A stretch of 64,000 nt of DNA from contig JAMSLZ010000003.1 of the NCBI GenBank assembly GCA_026027325.1, positions 1,736,001 to 1,800,000 on the forward strand, given 5' to 3'. Shown here one piece after another: positions 1 through 11,828 of this stretch. The notes under the pieces were generated by a model. It was given only the letters and a program-made list of their open reading frames with translations, did not search any database and was not told the DNA's origin. A program made the translations under genes and the position numbers. The stretch's first letter is position 1, and each line of letters opens with the position of its first letter. This DNA comes from Actinomucor elegans (taxonomy: Eukaryota; Mucoromycota; Mucoromycetes; Mucorales; Mucoraceae).

Positions 1-1145
1 TCAGCAAAAACATAAATACAGGCTAAGATGAGACAAACAAGAATTAGTTCAAGAATTTGTATGCAATCGGGTAAAGTTGTGCTGTTTTGTTATACCAGAG
101 ATAAAAGTGCCACCTAGTGTCATTAAAGTACCATTGAAAAGAGTGTTGTTTGGCATGAATGAAGCCTCTATTCATAATATAAAGTGAGTACTTGCTGGTA
201 ATTTATTTGTAATTCTCCACATTCAATTGGATACCTTCAGTAACGAGATCATCTGCTTGATAAGATGATCCTTGAAAGCTATCCAAAGAACTCACACCAA
301 GTCCTATGCTTGTACCAATAATAGCAATCCATTGTATCATACTAAGCGCTCGTCCCATTAGTAACCAAGTCAGAATAGCGCACCAGATTACAACACTGCT
401 ATAAATGACTTGATACATCTATACACTATTGGCTTTAGTATCCAACTTGTGTTTATTCTGTTTAGATATACAACATACTCCACTGCCGATAATAGAAAAC
501 CCGATGGTGAGTGCAAAACTAGCAATGATATCTAATGCGGCTAGTTTAATGACAGCGAAGTGAGGAATAGGGCCTTCTTCCTGTAGGAATGTGGGTGTAG
601 GCAGTTTGAGGCTGTTTTCTTCGTCTTCATCTATTACATTTAGCTGCTGAATTTGAGCTGTGGTTGTGGTGGATGCATTAGACAATACAGATATTGTTCT
701 TGATAAAACAGAAGATGGCATAGGCTATAATGATAGGAGGAAATGCTAATGAGGAGAATGTAAGAAGCAGGGGATGGGTTCTTATAGTTACAAGTCCTTT
801 GAATATATCTGTTCGATCCTCTTCCTCTTGTTCTGTTGATAAGACCTTTTCATAGTACAATGCCATTTGACTTTTTCTTTTTAAAAGAACAGGTATGAAC
901 AATCCAACAAGTAGCATGCCTGTATAAGATGACAATTGCGGAAGTAAACTCATAGAAGCTATACCAATATAACATTTAGTATGAATCTATTCAAACACAA
1001 TAATAGCATAAGCTTGCGTACTTGCTGCTCCTCTATAAAATAGCCATTGTACTCCCAATGTTGTGCATAACCCGGTCAAAAGAAATCCAACCTGATGAGC
1101 TATGATTTCCAATGAGTCGGTTGACCGCTTTGCAGTAGCACCCAT
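1..1145 (-). CDS. SLC35F-type drug/metabolite transporter (partial, C-terminus beyond window start)
   Basis: This is a multi-pass membrane protein of the drug/metabolite transporter superfamily, closest in pattern to SLC35F-like carriers of nucleotide sugars or related solutes. The start is the ATG at 1145 (MGATAKRSTD). The first exon holds a hydrophobic segment (HQVGFLLTGLCTTLGVQW) and joins over a short intron to LLPQLSSYTGMLLVGL. A hydrophilic loop follows, then ALDIIASFALTIGFSIIGSG joined to MYQVIYSSVVIWCAILTWLL, the typical SLC35F 'G-MYQ-YSS-VVW' stretch. A further exon reads TLGGTFISG and then CIYVFAE at the window edge. At least four introns are inferred from GT/AG sites and phase, including one of about 48 bp near 960-1000 and one at about 420-490. 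The substrate cannot be told from sequence. The remaining helices lie outside the window. Confidence 0.7.
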
Positions 1146-1669
1146 ACTAATAGATGTCTAAATGTAAAAAGAAAAAAAAAGAAAAAAAAAGGTAAAAGGG
1201 AATGGAAGAATGATGGACTATATCTTTTATTTAAATACATGATAAACATAAATGCACATACTCTATAAACCTATTAGGCCCCGTTTCCATTAGTATGATA
1301 TCTGCGAGTATATCACCATTGATATCGACTGATTAAAGAACGGCTATAGTGCCATGGCGATCAAACTAAAATGCTCACGATTCATTGTCTAAACAGCCGC
1401 TACAACGCATTTACAAAAACGTTCTAAGATTCACTCACGATTCTAGAACCCAGGCTCGCGCTTTAGTCGTACGAACTTTCTGTTTATCTTGCTCTTTTAG
1501 GCTGGCAATCGCGAACGGGCCTTTAAAGGTACTTTTTGCACTACCACTATAGTGTTAATCAAGAGATAATCTACTATAATAGTAAATGAATTCCGGACAC
1601 CTAGAGCCAAACATTTCTCATAAATAACAAAGCCCTTCCATTTCGCTTATAGTTGTCCTTTTCTTACAC
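1146..1669. other. Intergenic, divergent promoter region
   Basis: No coding potential is seen here. The stretch separates the divergent transporter (-) and trehalose phosphatase (+) genes. It contains TTCTAGAA at 1441-1448, which matches two inverted units of a heat-shock element, preceded by GTTCTAAGATTC at about 1421. Heat-shock control of trehalose genes is known in fungi, but two units are a weak site, so the regulatory reading is only inference. Confidence 0.4.
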
Positions 1670-3126
1670 ATGTCTCCGACTATCTTTTCCAGTAGAAAGC
1701 TCAAGCTGTTAGAAAGCTTGATTTCAAAGTCTCTGATTATCTGCTTGGATAATGACAAGCTTACAGTTGAAAATGTAAAATTGGCGTATAGCTCTTTCTT
1801 GATCCACTATCCCCAATGGTCCAGCCGTAGCGCACTTGTGTTCTTCGTAGCTTCTACTGATGACACCCCTTCTTTACATTCCGAGAATGTGTATTTCTAC
1901 CCAAATATTGATAAGGAAACCCGTGACGCGTTCATGGCTTCTGCTGCAGTCAAGATCGCACTGCAGCCATCGCTTGAATTGGACAATAACAATGCTGTTC
2001 CTACACTGGTTTCTACTGATACCAAACATATCAATCAAGTCAAAGTGAATCCATCAAACCATACAGCGATAGCGCAAGCTTTGAATAAAGTTCTTGTAAG
2101 TAGCCCAAAGATAAGGCAAAAATTTTGATTCGGTTGTATTCCAAAACCACCAAGAAAAAAAGAAATTTTTCTAGCTTCCCTCTCTTTCTTTCTTATACTA
2201 ACCCGCTTTCTTTTGTATGATCTCCAAGTGTACGCAGCCACTAAACAAGGCAGATCTGGTGAATGCGTACAAGAGTACTCATAAACGCTTATTCTTGTTT
2301 GATTATGATGTAAGCAATGGGTTCATAAGCGGTAATCTGGGATTGACTGTTTTACGTTAGGGCACCTTAACTCCCATCGTCAGTAATCCTGCTGATGCCC
2401 AACCAACACCTACTTTATTGAATTACCTCAATGAACTTTGTCGTGATCCCTCAAATACAGTCTGGATTATCTCGGGTCGAGATCAGATCTTCTTGGATAC
2501 ATATCTTGGAAAAATTCCTCGCTTGGGACTCAGCGCCGAACATGGTTCTTTTATGAAGAAAGCGGGCTTGAATGACTGGTTGGACATGCTCAAAGATGCT
2601 GATATGTCCTGGAAAGATATTGCGCTAAAGATTTTCGAAAAGTATACCATTCGCAACCCAGGCACAGTCATTGAGCAAAAGAAATCTTCGATTACCTGGC
2701 ATTATCGTAATGCTATCGATACTGAAGAAGCGTAAGTCCCTTCTTGAGTTTGTTCGGCTAATATGCATAGTAACTCGTTTTTATAGAACGAGACAATCAG
2801 AATTATGCCATCAAGAACTATTGGAGATCCCAGGTGTTGATATTCTAGTGGGAAAAATGAATTTGGAGGTCAGATCTTTGTTGGTGAACAAAGGCGAAGT
2901 GGTAAAGCGTATCAAACAAAAGCAGCAGTCCGATTTCATTATGTGTGCTGGTGATGACCAAACTGATGAAGACATGTTTAATGCTTTAAAGGATGACCAG
3001 AAGGCCTTTTGCGTTTCTGTAGGCCCATTGTCGAAAAGTACACAGGCAAAGTACTGTGTTGAACACAGTGAAGATGTAGTGAATATCATTGGTCAATTAG
3101 TTTCGACTAATAACAGCACACTATAA
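1670..3126 (+). CDS. Trehalose-6-phosphate phosphatase with degenerate GT20-like N-terminal part
   Basis: The enzyme is predicted to remove phosphate from trehalose-6-phosphate, the last step of trehalose synthesis. Exons are 1670-2095, 2229-2309, 2361-2731 and 2787-3126, with phases that agree, giving 405 residues. The C-terminal half is a HAD phosphatase. Motif I, DYDGTLTPIV, is assembled across the second intron; ISGRD, LSAEHG and the Mg2+-binding GDDQTDEDMF follow. The first ~140 residues vaguely follow the second half of a GT20 (trehalose-phosphate synthase) domain: ICLDNDKLTVEN sits where GVDRLDYIKG is expected, and the arginine/lysine ligands appear lost. Yeast Tps2 carries a full GT20 half of about 500 residues, so this protein is much shorter. 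A missed upstream exon cannot be excluded, but the preceding 500 bp show no coding signal. Confidence 0.85.
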
Positions 3127-4811
3127 ACCTTATCATAGATATTTCGTTAATAGATGAGAGATTTAGACTGTTGTTATCATCATACATCTCTCTTTGTACT
3201 TGTCCATCTTTGTCTATTGCTTAGCAAGACAAACAAAAAAAAAGTCTCCAAATACAATCTATAGCCTATTGCGATCGGCTACCTATGATAATTGAACCCA
3301 TAATCATTTGTTAAATGAAGGTCATAAATTAACAAATATGCCCAAGTTAGTTAATAGAGTAAAAAAAAAAAATGGAATCTATCACATACACTCTTTCATT
3401 CAAAGCATGGGTTACTTAACAGATGTAATATTTGGCCGAGATCGGTAGAGATCGCATGCTTGGAGTTGTGGCCTATGTCAATTCCCAGTGAAATTTTAAT
3501 GCTTAAAAGTTAAAATTATAGTACTGTACAGAGATAAGTCAGTTAGACAGATCTCATCTGTTAGTATAGGTCCCTCAAGCTACAAGAATGTAGTTCTATT
3601 AGTTCTTTCTCTAGTTATGGTCATATATTTTATAAGATTTTCTTTGAGTAGCAAGGAGAACTATCAATTCGATTATCGTCAACCAATAAAGCTTGATTGT
3701 TTAATAATCTAAAATTCTGCTAAAGAATTGAAGTTGTAGCCATAGAAGGCAACAAGTGCATTTTTGCGTTTTATGGTACTAATATAAGCTATTGAGAATC
3801 GAATTATCTTTCGAATGGCGTAATTTCATATTAAAGCTTGAAATATTGCTCCAGATGGTAAAAATGTTAGAACATTAGAGTCGCCTACCACCTTATGTAC
3901 TGCTTTACAATTGTAAAAATTCGCAAATTATAACCATTATATTTTGTTCTATACAACTACTGAACTCCAAAGCTTGTTTTCTTTTTTTCTTTTTTTTTGT
4001 TTAAAAGCTAGATGTTATTCTAAAGATTTTCTCCAAACCAAAGGAATTGTAATGATTATAAACTTGAAATTCCGAACAACCAACTCAGTTGCAAAGAGTG
4101 ATTATTGATCTTCAGCTCTAGACTAACGCAGTATAAACCTGCCTATCAAAGCATTAGGCAATTAATAATCGACACTAATACAGATAAAGAGTAAGAAACA
4201 ATTATCCAAAATTCAACATGGTTTCTGAGTTGCAAGTATGGAGAATAAGACTATTAGTCAATTGTACCCTTAATTATTCATCCACTAAGATACACCCGCT
4301 ATTACAAATAACTTAAGCTAAGAAACGTATAACCACAGAGTTGGATTCATAACTAAATTAGAAACCTATTTGACCTATTAAAGCCTTTTTTTAATTATAC
4401 ATTTCATACCTTACAAGCATTACAGGGATTATTGCCTTATTCTCTGCCATCCGATGAAACTGGTTCTCAGAATAACCATCATGGTACAATGCTACAAATA
4501 TTCTATAGAAGGTATAAGCAAATAGAATACGAAACCTATAGGATAATGCCTATAAGTCTGTTCATAGTATTACCTGGTTTGCTATTTCCAAAAGTGACAT
4601 TTGTTACCTAAAAGCCTTGATCGGTTCAATATATATTTTCTACAAATACATAGCACATGACAAAAGTAGTGGTAACAGTAGATTTATTTGTTTGAATACT
4701 AGTTAAGAGCAACGATAGATAAACATAGAGTTTACTGCTAATCATTGCAATAAGTTAGATATAAGGTTAAGGTAAAGGTAAAGGTAAATGTAATTTGGTT
4801 GAAAGTTGCAT
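3127..4811. other. AT-rich intergenic region
   Basis: No gene is seen in this 1.7 kb between the convergent phosphatase and chitinase genes. It has short poly(A)/poly(T) runs. At about 3420-3460 (ACAGATGTAATATTTGG, then CCGAGATCGG) there is one weak copy of the dispersed 'AGATGCGACAT ... GATCGA' motif described under findings. A short GGTAAA tandem run lies near 4768-4790. Confidence 0.5.
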
Positions 4812-7421
4812 CTAGCAATTCAAGTCCTTCTTCCAAACTTGGGAATAGTTATCGGGTGCTTCGTTCTATATAAACAAAATAATATTAGTTCAGCTAGCTC
4901 AATACGATAGAAAATAAGCTTACGTTAGTTAATTCAGAGGCTACATAAACAGTGCCCCTATCGTAAATAGCCTGATTAGTATATCCTATCATTTAATGGC
5001 CATATATACACTTACTTGTAAATGACTTTGGAACCAGCCTTGTACGTTCTTTTATTAGACCATCTGACATTACGCTTACAATCGGCAGCTAAAAGAGGTG
5101 TTTAATACTTGAGTAATGCCCTTTTTGTACGTTACTTACATTGTATGGATCTCTTCGCGCCGGCAGCACCTGAACAAGTACCAACCTTAGACCAAACACC
5201 GACAGGTCCACCAGGAGCATCATTCAATGTCCACCACTGAGCCTGCCAGAGGTTACCTTGATAACTGACTCTATCGGGGCTATTATAGGTAGTAGAAGAA
5301 GACCAAGCGGGAACGCTAGAACATACATCGTTGGTGGGGGTAGCTGTAACAGTAGTGGTTGAGGTTTTGGTAACGGTGACAGTAGTTTCAGTAGGATCGA
5401 TAGTACTGGTGGTAGGCTTACTGCTTGTAGTAGCTGGAGAAGGTGACGTTGAAGATCCAGGAATGGTGGTTTTGCTAGTGGTGGTGATAACTGAGCTTGA
5501 AGAAGGATTACCACTGCCCTCTCCAGCACAACTACTAACTAGTTTCCGAAAAAAAGTAACTATCAGTTGAGCTATTCAATTTCTGCTATTATTCAAACTT
5601 ACTGGGCGACCAGTCGCTGTTGATATCACCAGAAGGCTTTTGAGTCGCGTACCATTTGGCCTATACACATATCAAGTTTAGTATACCTTTTCTGTTTAGC
5701 GCCTATGAGCGTAATACTTACAGCCCAGATGTAGCTGCGTCGTTCCAAAGTAAAGTAAAGTAAAGTAAAAAAAAAAAAAAAAAAAAAAGATTAACGATCT
5801 GTTAGATGATCTCTTTTGAAAGTGGTCAAAGATTTAGTATATTTACCCACTATTGAATAAAAGAATAGTAAGCGAAAAAGAATTACTAGTTTCTTACAGA
5901 TGATCAAACTTACTCGTGTGATACTTTGCTTCCACCGGTATAACCTTGACCTGCAACCCAGGCAGGGGCAGAACATGGAGGGAACTTGAAGCTACCGTCG
6001 CACTTCTTACCGGAAGCCAGTGCAGTCTTCATAGCCTTATCGATACGGCCATTTTTGTAAGCTTGAGAAGCATCTATTGCATATTACGGACTAGTTAGTC
6101 TCAAGTACGGATTATAGGAAGTTTATAATCTAATCCCTACCCCAGAACATGACACCGCCGAAACTAGGGAAGTTATTACGAGTGGTAGTAACGATATTTG
6201 CAAGCGTATCAGCAGGAACATAGCCGCCGCCAGCAGCTGAAGCACTAGCAGGTGCACCAATGTAGATTTTAACTTTGGGATTGGGAGAGATTGTACGCGC
6301 CCAAATGTCCCAGGTACCAAAATTCCATTGAGAAGGCGTGTTGAAGTTTTGAAGGCCACAAGGATTGTTATCTATATAATCTGTTCATTATCTGACCAAC
6401 TCAATTAGCGCGCAGAAAGCTTACAAAATTGAACATAGACAGCATCGAAAGGGTAGTTGTTTATAGTCGCTTGAAGGTTAGCATCGGGATAGACACATTG
6501 AGGGGCAGCTGTAACATAGTATTTCTTATTGGCAGCACTAAAGTAAGTGTTCAACTTTTTAAGGAAGGTGACATAATCTAATATCGATCACGGTGATACA
6601 TAGGCATAAGTTGAACGCTTTCACAAGTACTAATTTATACACTTACGGTCAGGTCCACCACCTTCAATATCAAGATCAACACTATTTGGCAAGTCATTAT
6701 GAGATTGGTATGTTTATCGTGCTGAATAATATGTGCTTACCCATCCAAGATAGCATCACCAAAAGGACGAGTATCAGATGAGCCTCCAAAGAAGAGGTTC
6801 CACAAAGTGTCAGCAAATACATTAGCTTGTTCGGCAGACTTGAATCCTACACCAGCGGTAGCGCCACCCAATGATAAGGTAATGAGTTTACCCTTACTTT
6901 GACAGTACTTGATCTCAGGAGCAATGCTTTCACAGTTAGCTAAACTAGTGCCGGGAAAAGTTGCATTATCAACGCTATTACAGTACTAGTTTTATAATAA
7001 AGGAATGTTAAGTATTGCTTTATGTATCTGAGACATCTTTTAGCTTACATTGGCAAGGTTGATTTGAGGTTTGCCACCAACACCAAAAAAGTTAGTTACA
7101 AAAGCAATTGGGAGTACATCGACTGCATCATCTTCACAATAAAACTTGAGAGGTTGTTGCCAGCCAGATGGGTCATTACCATTAGCAGCGCCATAAGAGT
7201 TTTGTCCCCAGTCTAATTGTAAATGCAATGCGAAACATCGTTAGTACATTCGCTATATATAACCTTTATTGACAGTCTTTACAGTCAACTATATTATCAT
7301 TGCATTCGTTCTGTAGGATAATTTAATGTATAGTCCCTTGATGATGTGTTGAACTACTTACATTATAAGCACTGACTAGCCCTGCAATTGCAGAAGCCGC
7401 TAAGAATATGATACTCTTCAT
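4812..7421 (-). CDS. Secreted GH18 class III chitinase with CBM5/12-type chitin-binding modules
   Basis: An extracellular chitinase that should hydrolyse beta-1,4-GlcNAc links in cell-wall chitin. Fourteen exons give 568 residues with consistent phase throughout: 7421-7362, 7310-7283, 7212-7049, 6985-6741, 6681-6647, 6577-6425, 6371-6141, 6073-5914, 5734-5722, 5660-5603, 5538-5140, 5088-5016, 4957-4924 and 4865-4812. A signal peptide (MKSIIFLAASAIAGLVSA) is followed by IVDYWGQNS, the class III chitinase start. The catalytic DGVDLDIEGG (DxDxE) is assembled across an intron. Then come a CBM5/12-like module (APAWVAGQGYTGGSKV ... YIWAAKWYAT), a Ser/Thr-rich linker, a second module (VPAWSSSTTYNSPDRVSY ... 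LWQAQWW) and a third, short one (YKAGSKVIYKGTVYVAS ... EAPDNYSQVW) at the C-terminus. Two exons are only 28 and 13 bp. A TATA motif lies about 50 bp upstream. Confidence 0.9.
5745..5788. repeat. (TAAAG)n plus poly(A) microsatellite in a chitinase intron
   Basis: AAAGT units are repeated about four to five times and run into a block of 21 A. It lies in the intron just upstream (in the gene's direction) of the 13 bp micro-exon, where it supplies a pyrimidine-rich tract on the coding strand. Confidence 0.85.
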
Positions 7422-7470
7422 TTGTCTTGATAACTAATGAAATCGAAAAGAACCGTGAAAACCACTGGCT

Positions 7471-7477
7471 TTTTATA
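7471..7477 (-). promoter_or_regulatory. TATA box of the chitinase gene
   Basis: TATAAAA on the minus strand, about 50 bp before the chitinase ATG at 7421, sits at a plausible distance for a core promoter. Confidence 0.5.
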
Positions 7478-7698
7478 AGGAAAATAAATAAATTCCTTAT
7501 TATATAGCGTGTAACTTGATTGATCGAGACAGTTCATCTTTTCTTGTATTGTAATATTGTCTAGGATCTTAATAATACATATTATAGATATCGTTTGCTA
7601 TAGTAACACATCATATACCACAAGGTGGATTATATAAAGGAACTTTTATGGTTAGAGTGTTTTTAATTCTGCTTTTCTGCAAATCTATAAGTATACAT

Positions 7699-10600
7699 CT
7701 ATTTACTGCCCAAGACCTCTCTAGCGATCTTGCAGCCCCATTGAACTTTTTCCAGATCATCTTCCGCGAGCCCAGAATGTTTTCCTTGGATAACAGTTTC
7801 CAGCATAAAAAAATTGCAACCTTGAGCAAGAGTACGTAACTCGAGAATCTTACCAAATACATTAGCTATTGCTTGTGCTCCGCCAGAATGTAACTGCAGA
7901 AGCAGATTAGCAAATAAAATCTCCAGGAAGATACGGCCATTACGTTGAACAGACATAAAGTTAATACTCTTCAATACAGCAAGCGTGAGTGCACCATCAG
8001 CGATTAAAGAGGCATAGAACTTGGCCATATTGGATAGCTTACTTAAACGAATGTTTTTGCTGGCTTCATTCACCATGTTTTCACTAGCGCTTCTTTCAAG
8101 ACCACCGACTTCGCTTTCACCGCATTCTCGGAGAAAATCCCATAGACAGTATTGGAAAGTTACCTTGAATGAATGGTCCACTTCGCATAGTCTTTTGCTT
8201 ACAAGCATATAGTAAGGATTGAATGTCTTTTCCTATTAAGGTACCGATCGATGTTATTATATTTCAAGGCGGTGTTACTTGACTTACGTTTCCTGTGCAC
8301 TGTAACATAACGCGACAAATCTCACGTTGTTGGACTTCACTTAGACCAAGTTTCATGAGTTTTTCGAATGCATCCAAGTAATCCTAAAACATCACATTCA
8401 GCTTTATGTAATAGCATAAATTAACCAGACTAACCTCGGAACTCATGATGGTAATAAAGATTGTTCTACGAATATCTGTGTTCATACCCTGCTTTCTTGC
8501 AAGCTTCATTAAGGCTTCTTGTAATGATTGATCTTTCTTCAAATCTTCGGGCATTTTACTTGTTGAATACTTGCTTTCAGTGCCTACAAGGTTGTCTTTC
8601 CAAGAAGCGCCTACTAGCCACCATTTACCCTTTGTCTCGACGTTACGAATGTCATCTAGACTGACGCGTAAGGCTTCTGTACTACGAACAGTTCGCTTCT
8701 TAGCTAATCCGTTTAGGAACTTCTTCATTTTCGAAACCATTTCCTTGTCACCATGGCCACCTGCTGTTTGGCCGCTCTTAATCTTATTGTTCTTTACGTT
8801 AGCGATAGTCTCTAGCATGAACTTATGACGTGTTCTACAGTTACATATTAGTTTGTATAACCTTTCATTTATGCAGCTTTTGCTTACGATATAGTTTTAG
8901 GGTCACGTTTTGCTGTCTCCTTTTGAATTTCGTCAATAATATGCTTTAAAGATGTAGGGTCATCGCTACGCATCTCTGGACCAGCAGCTATTTTTCATGG
9001 TTAATATTTTTTTTAATCTCCACTAACAAAGGACTTACTTCTGATAATCCTCAGTAACAGCTCCACGCTATTCTCATCCAGATTAGCGATAAGCATACGA
9101 ACCAAATCATAGATAATAACGCAAGATAAGACTTGGAAGTTGTATAATTCCAGGATTAGAGTCAATAAATTCTTTGACTCTCTTGAACCTGCAGGCCCTT
9201 CATCGCCATTATCATCGCCTCTCTTAATAGCTTCTTTACAATTTGTATATTCTTTTTCAAACATCTCTACTAGAGTCTGTACAAAGTGAGCAGCTAATAC
9301 ACAATGGTAAGTCTATGTATTGCTATATTAATCATATCAAGTTTGCATTACCGAACTCGATACCAATTAATCGGTATAGACTAGCGACAATAGTAGCATA
9401 TGTAATAACAAAGGAATCCAATAAGTTAGACTTTTGAGCAATAGAAGTCAGAATAAGTTCAGTAATCGTGGATGTAACATCTAGATGAATTCACATAAGT
9501 ACAGTGTTTTGGTATAATTGAACAAGTAGCTTACCATGACGAGGATAAGTTCCATAACATTTTTCAATTTCGAGCAAGATACTCTCCATATTACTTTCAC
9601 TCAATCTGTTAAGTTGACCTTGCAACTGCTTCTGAAGTTTTAACTGCAATTCTGATTTACCAGTAGCAGCTTTTCTCAAATGAGGTGGGACGTATTTGGT
9701 CAATACATTGGCTTTGGATTGCTGTTGTGTACTCGATGCTTTGATTTCTTCTTCTCCTTTTTCCTCTTCCTCGCTAGTTTCATCGTTTTGTTCTAATTCA
9801 TCACTATCAATATCATCTTCGGCAATCACTTCGGCATCCTCATCGCTCTCTTCTTCACTACTGTCTTGTTCATCCATCAAGTCATCCATATCTACATCTT
9901 CGTCTTCGTCTTCGTCTTCGTCTTCGTCTTCTTCCTCGCTCTCGAATCCAGCAAAAATATCATCGACAGCCTGCTCATCGTATAAGAAACAAAAACTATT
10001 AAGAATGAATTTCTTTAATCATTTACCTCTTCTGCTCTCTCTTCCATGTCGACCTTTTTCTTTTGGTCTGCTCGTCTTTGTCTCTTCTTTCTCAGGTATT
10101 CCTGATCATCATCTGCTTCCTCTCCCTCAATTCCTCCGAGAATATCAAGAAGACCATCCTCTTCAAACTCTTTGCCTAGTTTCTTATCCTTTTTCTTGTT
10201 GAGACCCAATTTTTTCTCCCAATATGCGATATCACGATCATCATCCGCAAAATCGTCGCTTTCAACTTGCTTGCCTTCCACCAAGTTATCTGATTGCAGA
10301 AGTTTGTAAAGCCCAGGATTAGATTTCGACAGACGCTGCATAGCTTCAGTTGAGGACTTTTGTTTGCTCATACTGTTTTTGACTGGAACCTCAGTGATTT
10401 TTGCGTCCTTCTTCTTAACTGGTGGAGCGGCTGAAGGCTCAGTCTTTTGGCGTTTACTGTTTTTCGCTGACGATTCCTCGACTGGTCTCTTCTTTTGATG
10501 ACGTTCTGCATTGCGTTTGCCTTTTTCAACTCGCTTTTGTTTTCTTAATTCTTTACGATTTGTTATTTTGATCGTGAATTTCTTTCCAAATTTTCGATCA

Positions 10601-10769
10601 TCTTTCTCTATTTGAGTCATTGGGGTTAGAACTTGATCTGTGTACGCTGCTATGGGAAGTTACCTTGTCCGTCTAATTCTTCCTGCATGGCTTTAGGAAG
10701 TGTTGATCCCGGTGTTGGCCCATTTCTACTATACGATCCCTTTTTGAAAGAATGCTGCTGAGGTCTCAT
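7699..10769 (-). CDS. SGD1: Nucleolar MIF4G/MA3 protein Sgd1 (NOM1 family)
   Basis: Sgd1/NOM1 is a nucleolar factor needed for 40S subunit (18S rRNA) maturation; the yeast gene also affects glycerol and osmotic responses. Nine exons give 878 residues: 10769-10664, 10607-10027, 9970-9535, 9480-9352, 9293-9039, 8987-8888, 8834-8435, 8383-8288 and 8232-7699. The N-terminus is very basic (KELRKQKRVEKGKR), and the family motif DDRDIAYWEKKLG is present. A long acidic run encoded by GAAGAC-type repeats (about 9890-9940) precedes KYVPPHLRK, which opens the MIF4G domain. The C-terminal part (YLDAFEKLMKLGLSEVQQRE onward) is the MA3 domain. The start at 10769 was chosen because it joins over a 56 bp intron with a CTAAC branch point to EKDDRKFGKKF. 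Confidence 0.88.
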
Positions 10770-11159
10770 TATTGCTCTTTAGTTTATTATACTTGAAGCG
10801 AAACTGTCAGGTTTATGTATAAACAAAAAAAAAAAAGGTTCGTGTCGTGACGGCTTATGAAGGACTGCTTTCATGCCACTGAGAATATGATAGTAAAATT
10901 GCTTGTAGTATCTAAACTAGTCCCAGTTGACTCCACTCCGACCTCCAATATGATATATGCTCTCTGAGCCATACTTTATTTTTCGTATAAATGGTAATAA
11001 TAATAATAAATTTCCCCTTTTTCCTCCATATCTTTCTAAGTCACGCATCATGGAAATAACTATGACTGATAACACCAACAATGAATAACCCAGAATGTAT
11101 ACTGAAAAAGAAACCTTATAGCTGTTTCGACGATTTAGAGACGAAGAAAAAAATATTAC

Positions 11160-11828
11160 TCAACTCAGATAAGAGGCTACTGCAGAAGCTTCTGAACGAT
11201 CAGAACTAAATTGTCCTTCAGGATCAATTTCTTCGATAACGCCAGCAAAATAGTCAAGGGAACCACATTTGAGCAAATTCTTCTCGATTTGCTTAGTCTT
11301 ATCCATTGCATCTTGAAACTTGACTGGGGTACTATTCTTCTCGATTTCAAATGCAATTTTAGGGGTAATCACGTTCAAAAAGGTTCCAACCTAGAAACTT
11401 TCACTCTTGTTATCCAAACAGTAAAATAGCTCTTATATCTTTGAGCCTATACCGCCAATAGACACGAGTTCCTTGCCTTGCTTTAAACTATACAATTGTT
11501 GCCACCATTTATATTCTTGATCATATAAATAATGCTTCTTGAAAGTAGCTGACCATTCATCCCACGTCTTCGCCTTAGAACCCACGGCACTTCACCATGT
11601 TCCAGTCTTGTCTGTAAGATGATTACCAACCACAAATAAGATATCTTCTTTATCAGCAAGTTTAGTAGTAGCTCGAAGGCGATCCATTCTGTTTAACCAG
11701 ACAACGGCACCATTAGCTTCACCATCACTAGAAAAGTTCTTTGGTTCATTTATAAGGGACATACTAACGCGCTTGGAGGCAAATTTCAAGGTCATAAAGA
11801 GATAATCACTAAAATTTGAATATTGCAC
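11160..11828 (-). pseudogene. Retrotransposon gag-like fragment with three in-frame stops
   Basis: One minus-strand frame stays coding-like across about 670 bp but is broken by TGA, TAA and TAG. Pieces read LNRMDRLRATTKLADKED, then after the TGA TWDEWSATFKKHYLYDQEYK and WWQQLYSLKQGKELVS, then after two more stops FLNVITPKIAFEIEK. The pattern 'W..W...F...Y ... L..LKQG' is that of Ty3/gypsy-type Gag capsid regions. No protease, reverse transcriptase or obvious LTRs were found nearby, so this is a decayed fragment. There are no frameshifts, only base-substitution stops. Confidence 0.6.

Noticed and set aside
5224..5570. Reading frames on both strands in the chitinase linker
   Set aside because: They are shadows of the Ser/Thr-rich linker; the real frame is fixed by the flanking CBM modules and splice phases.
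10015..10620. MTQIEKDD as the start of Sgd1
   Set aside because: An upstream exon (10769-10664) with its own ATG splices in phase over a 56 bp intron with a branch point, skipping this ATG.
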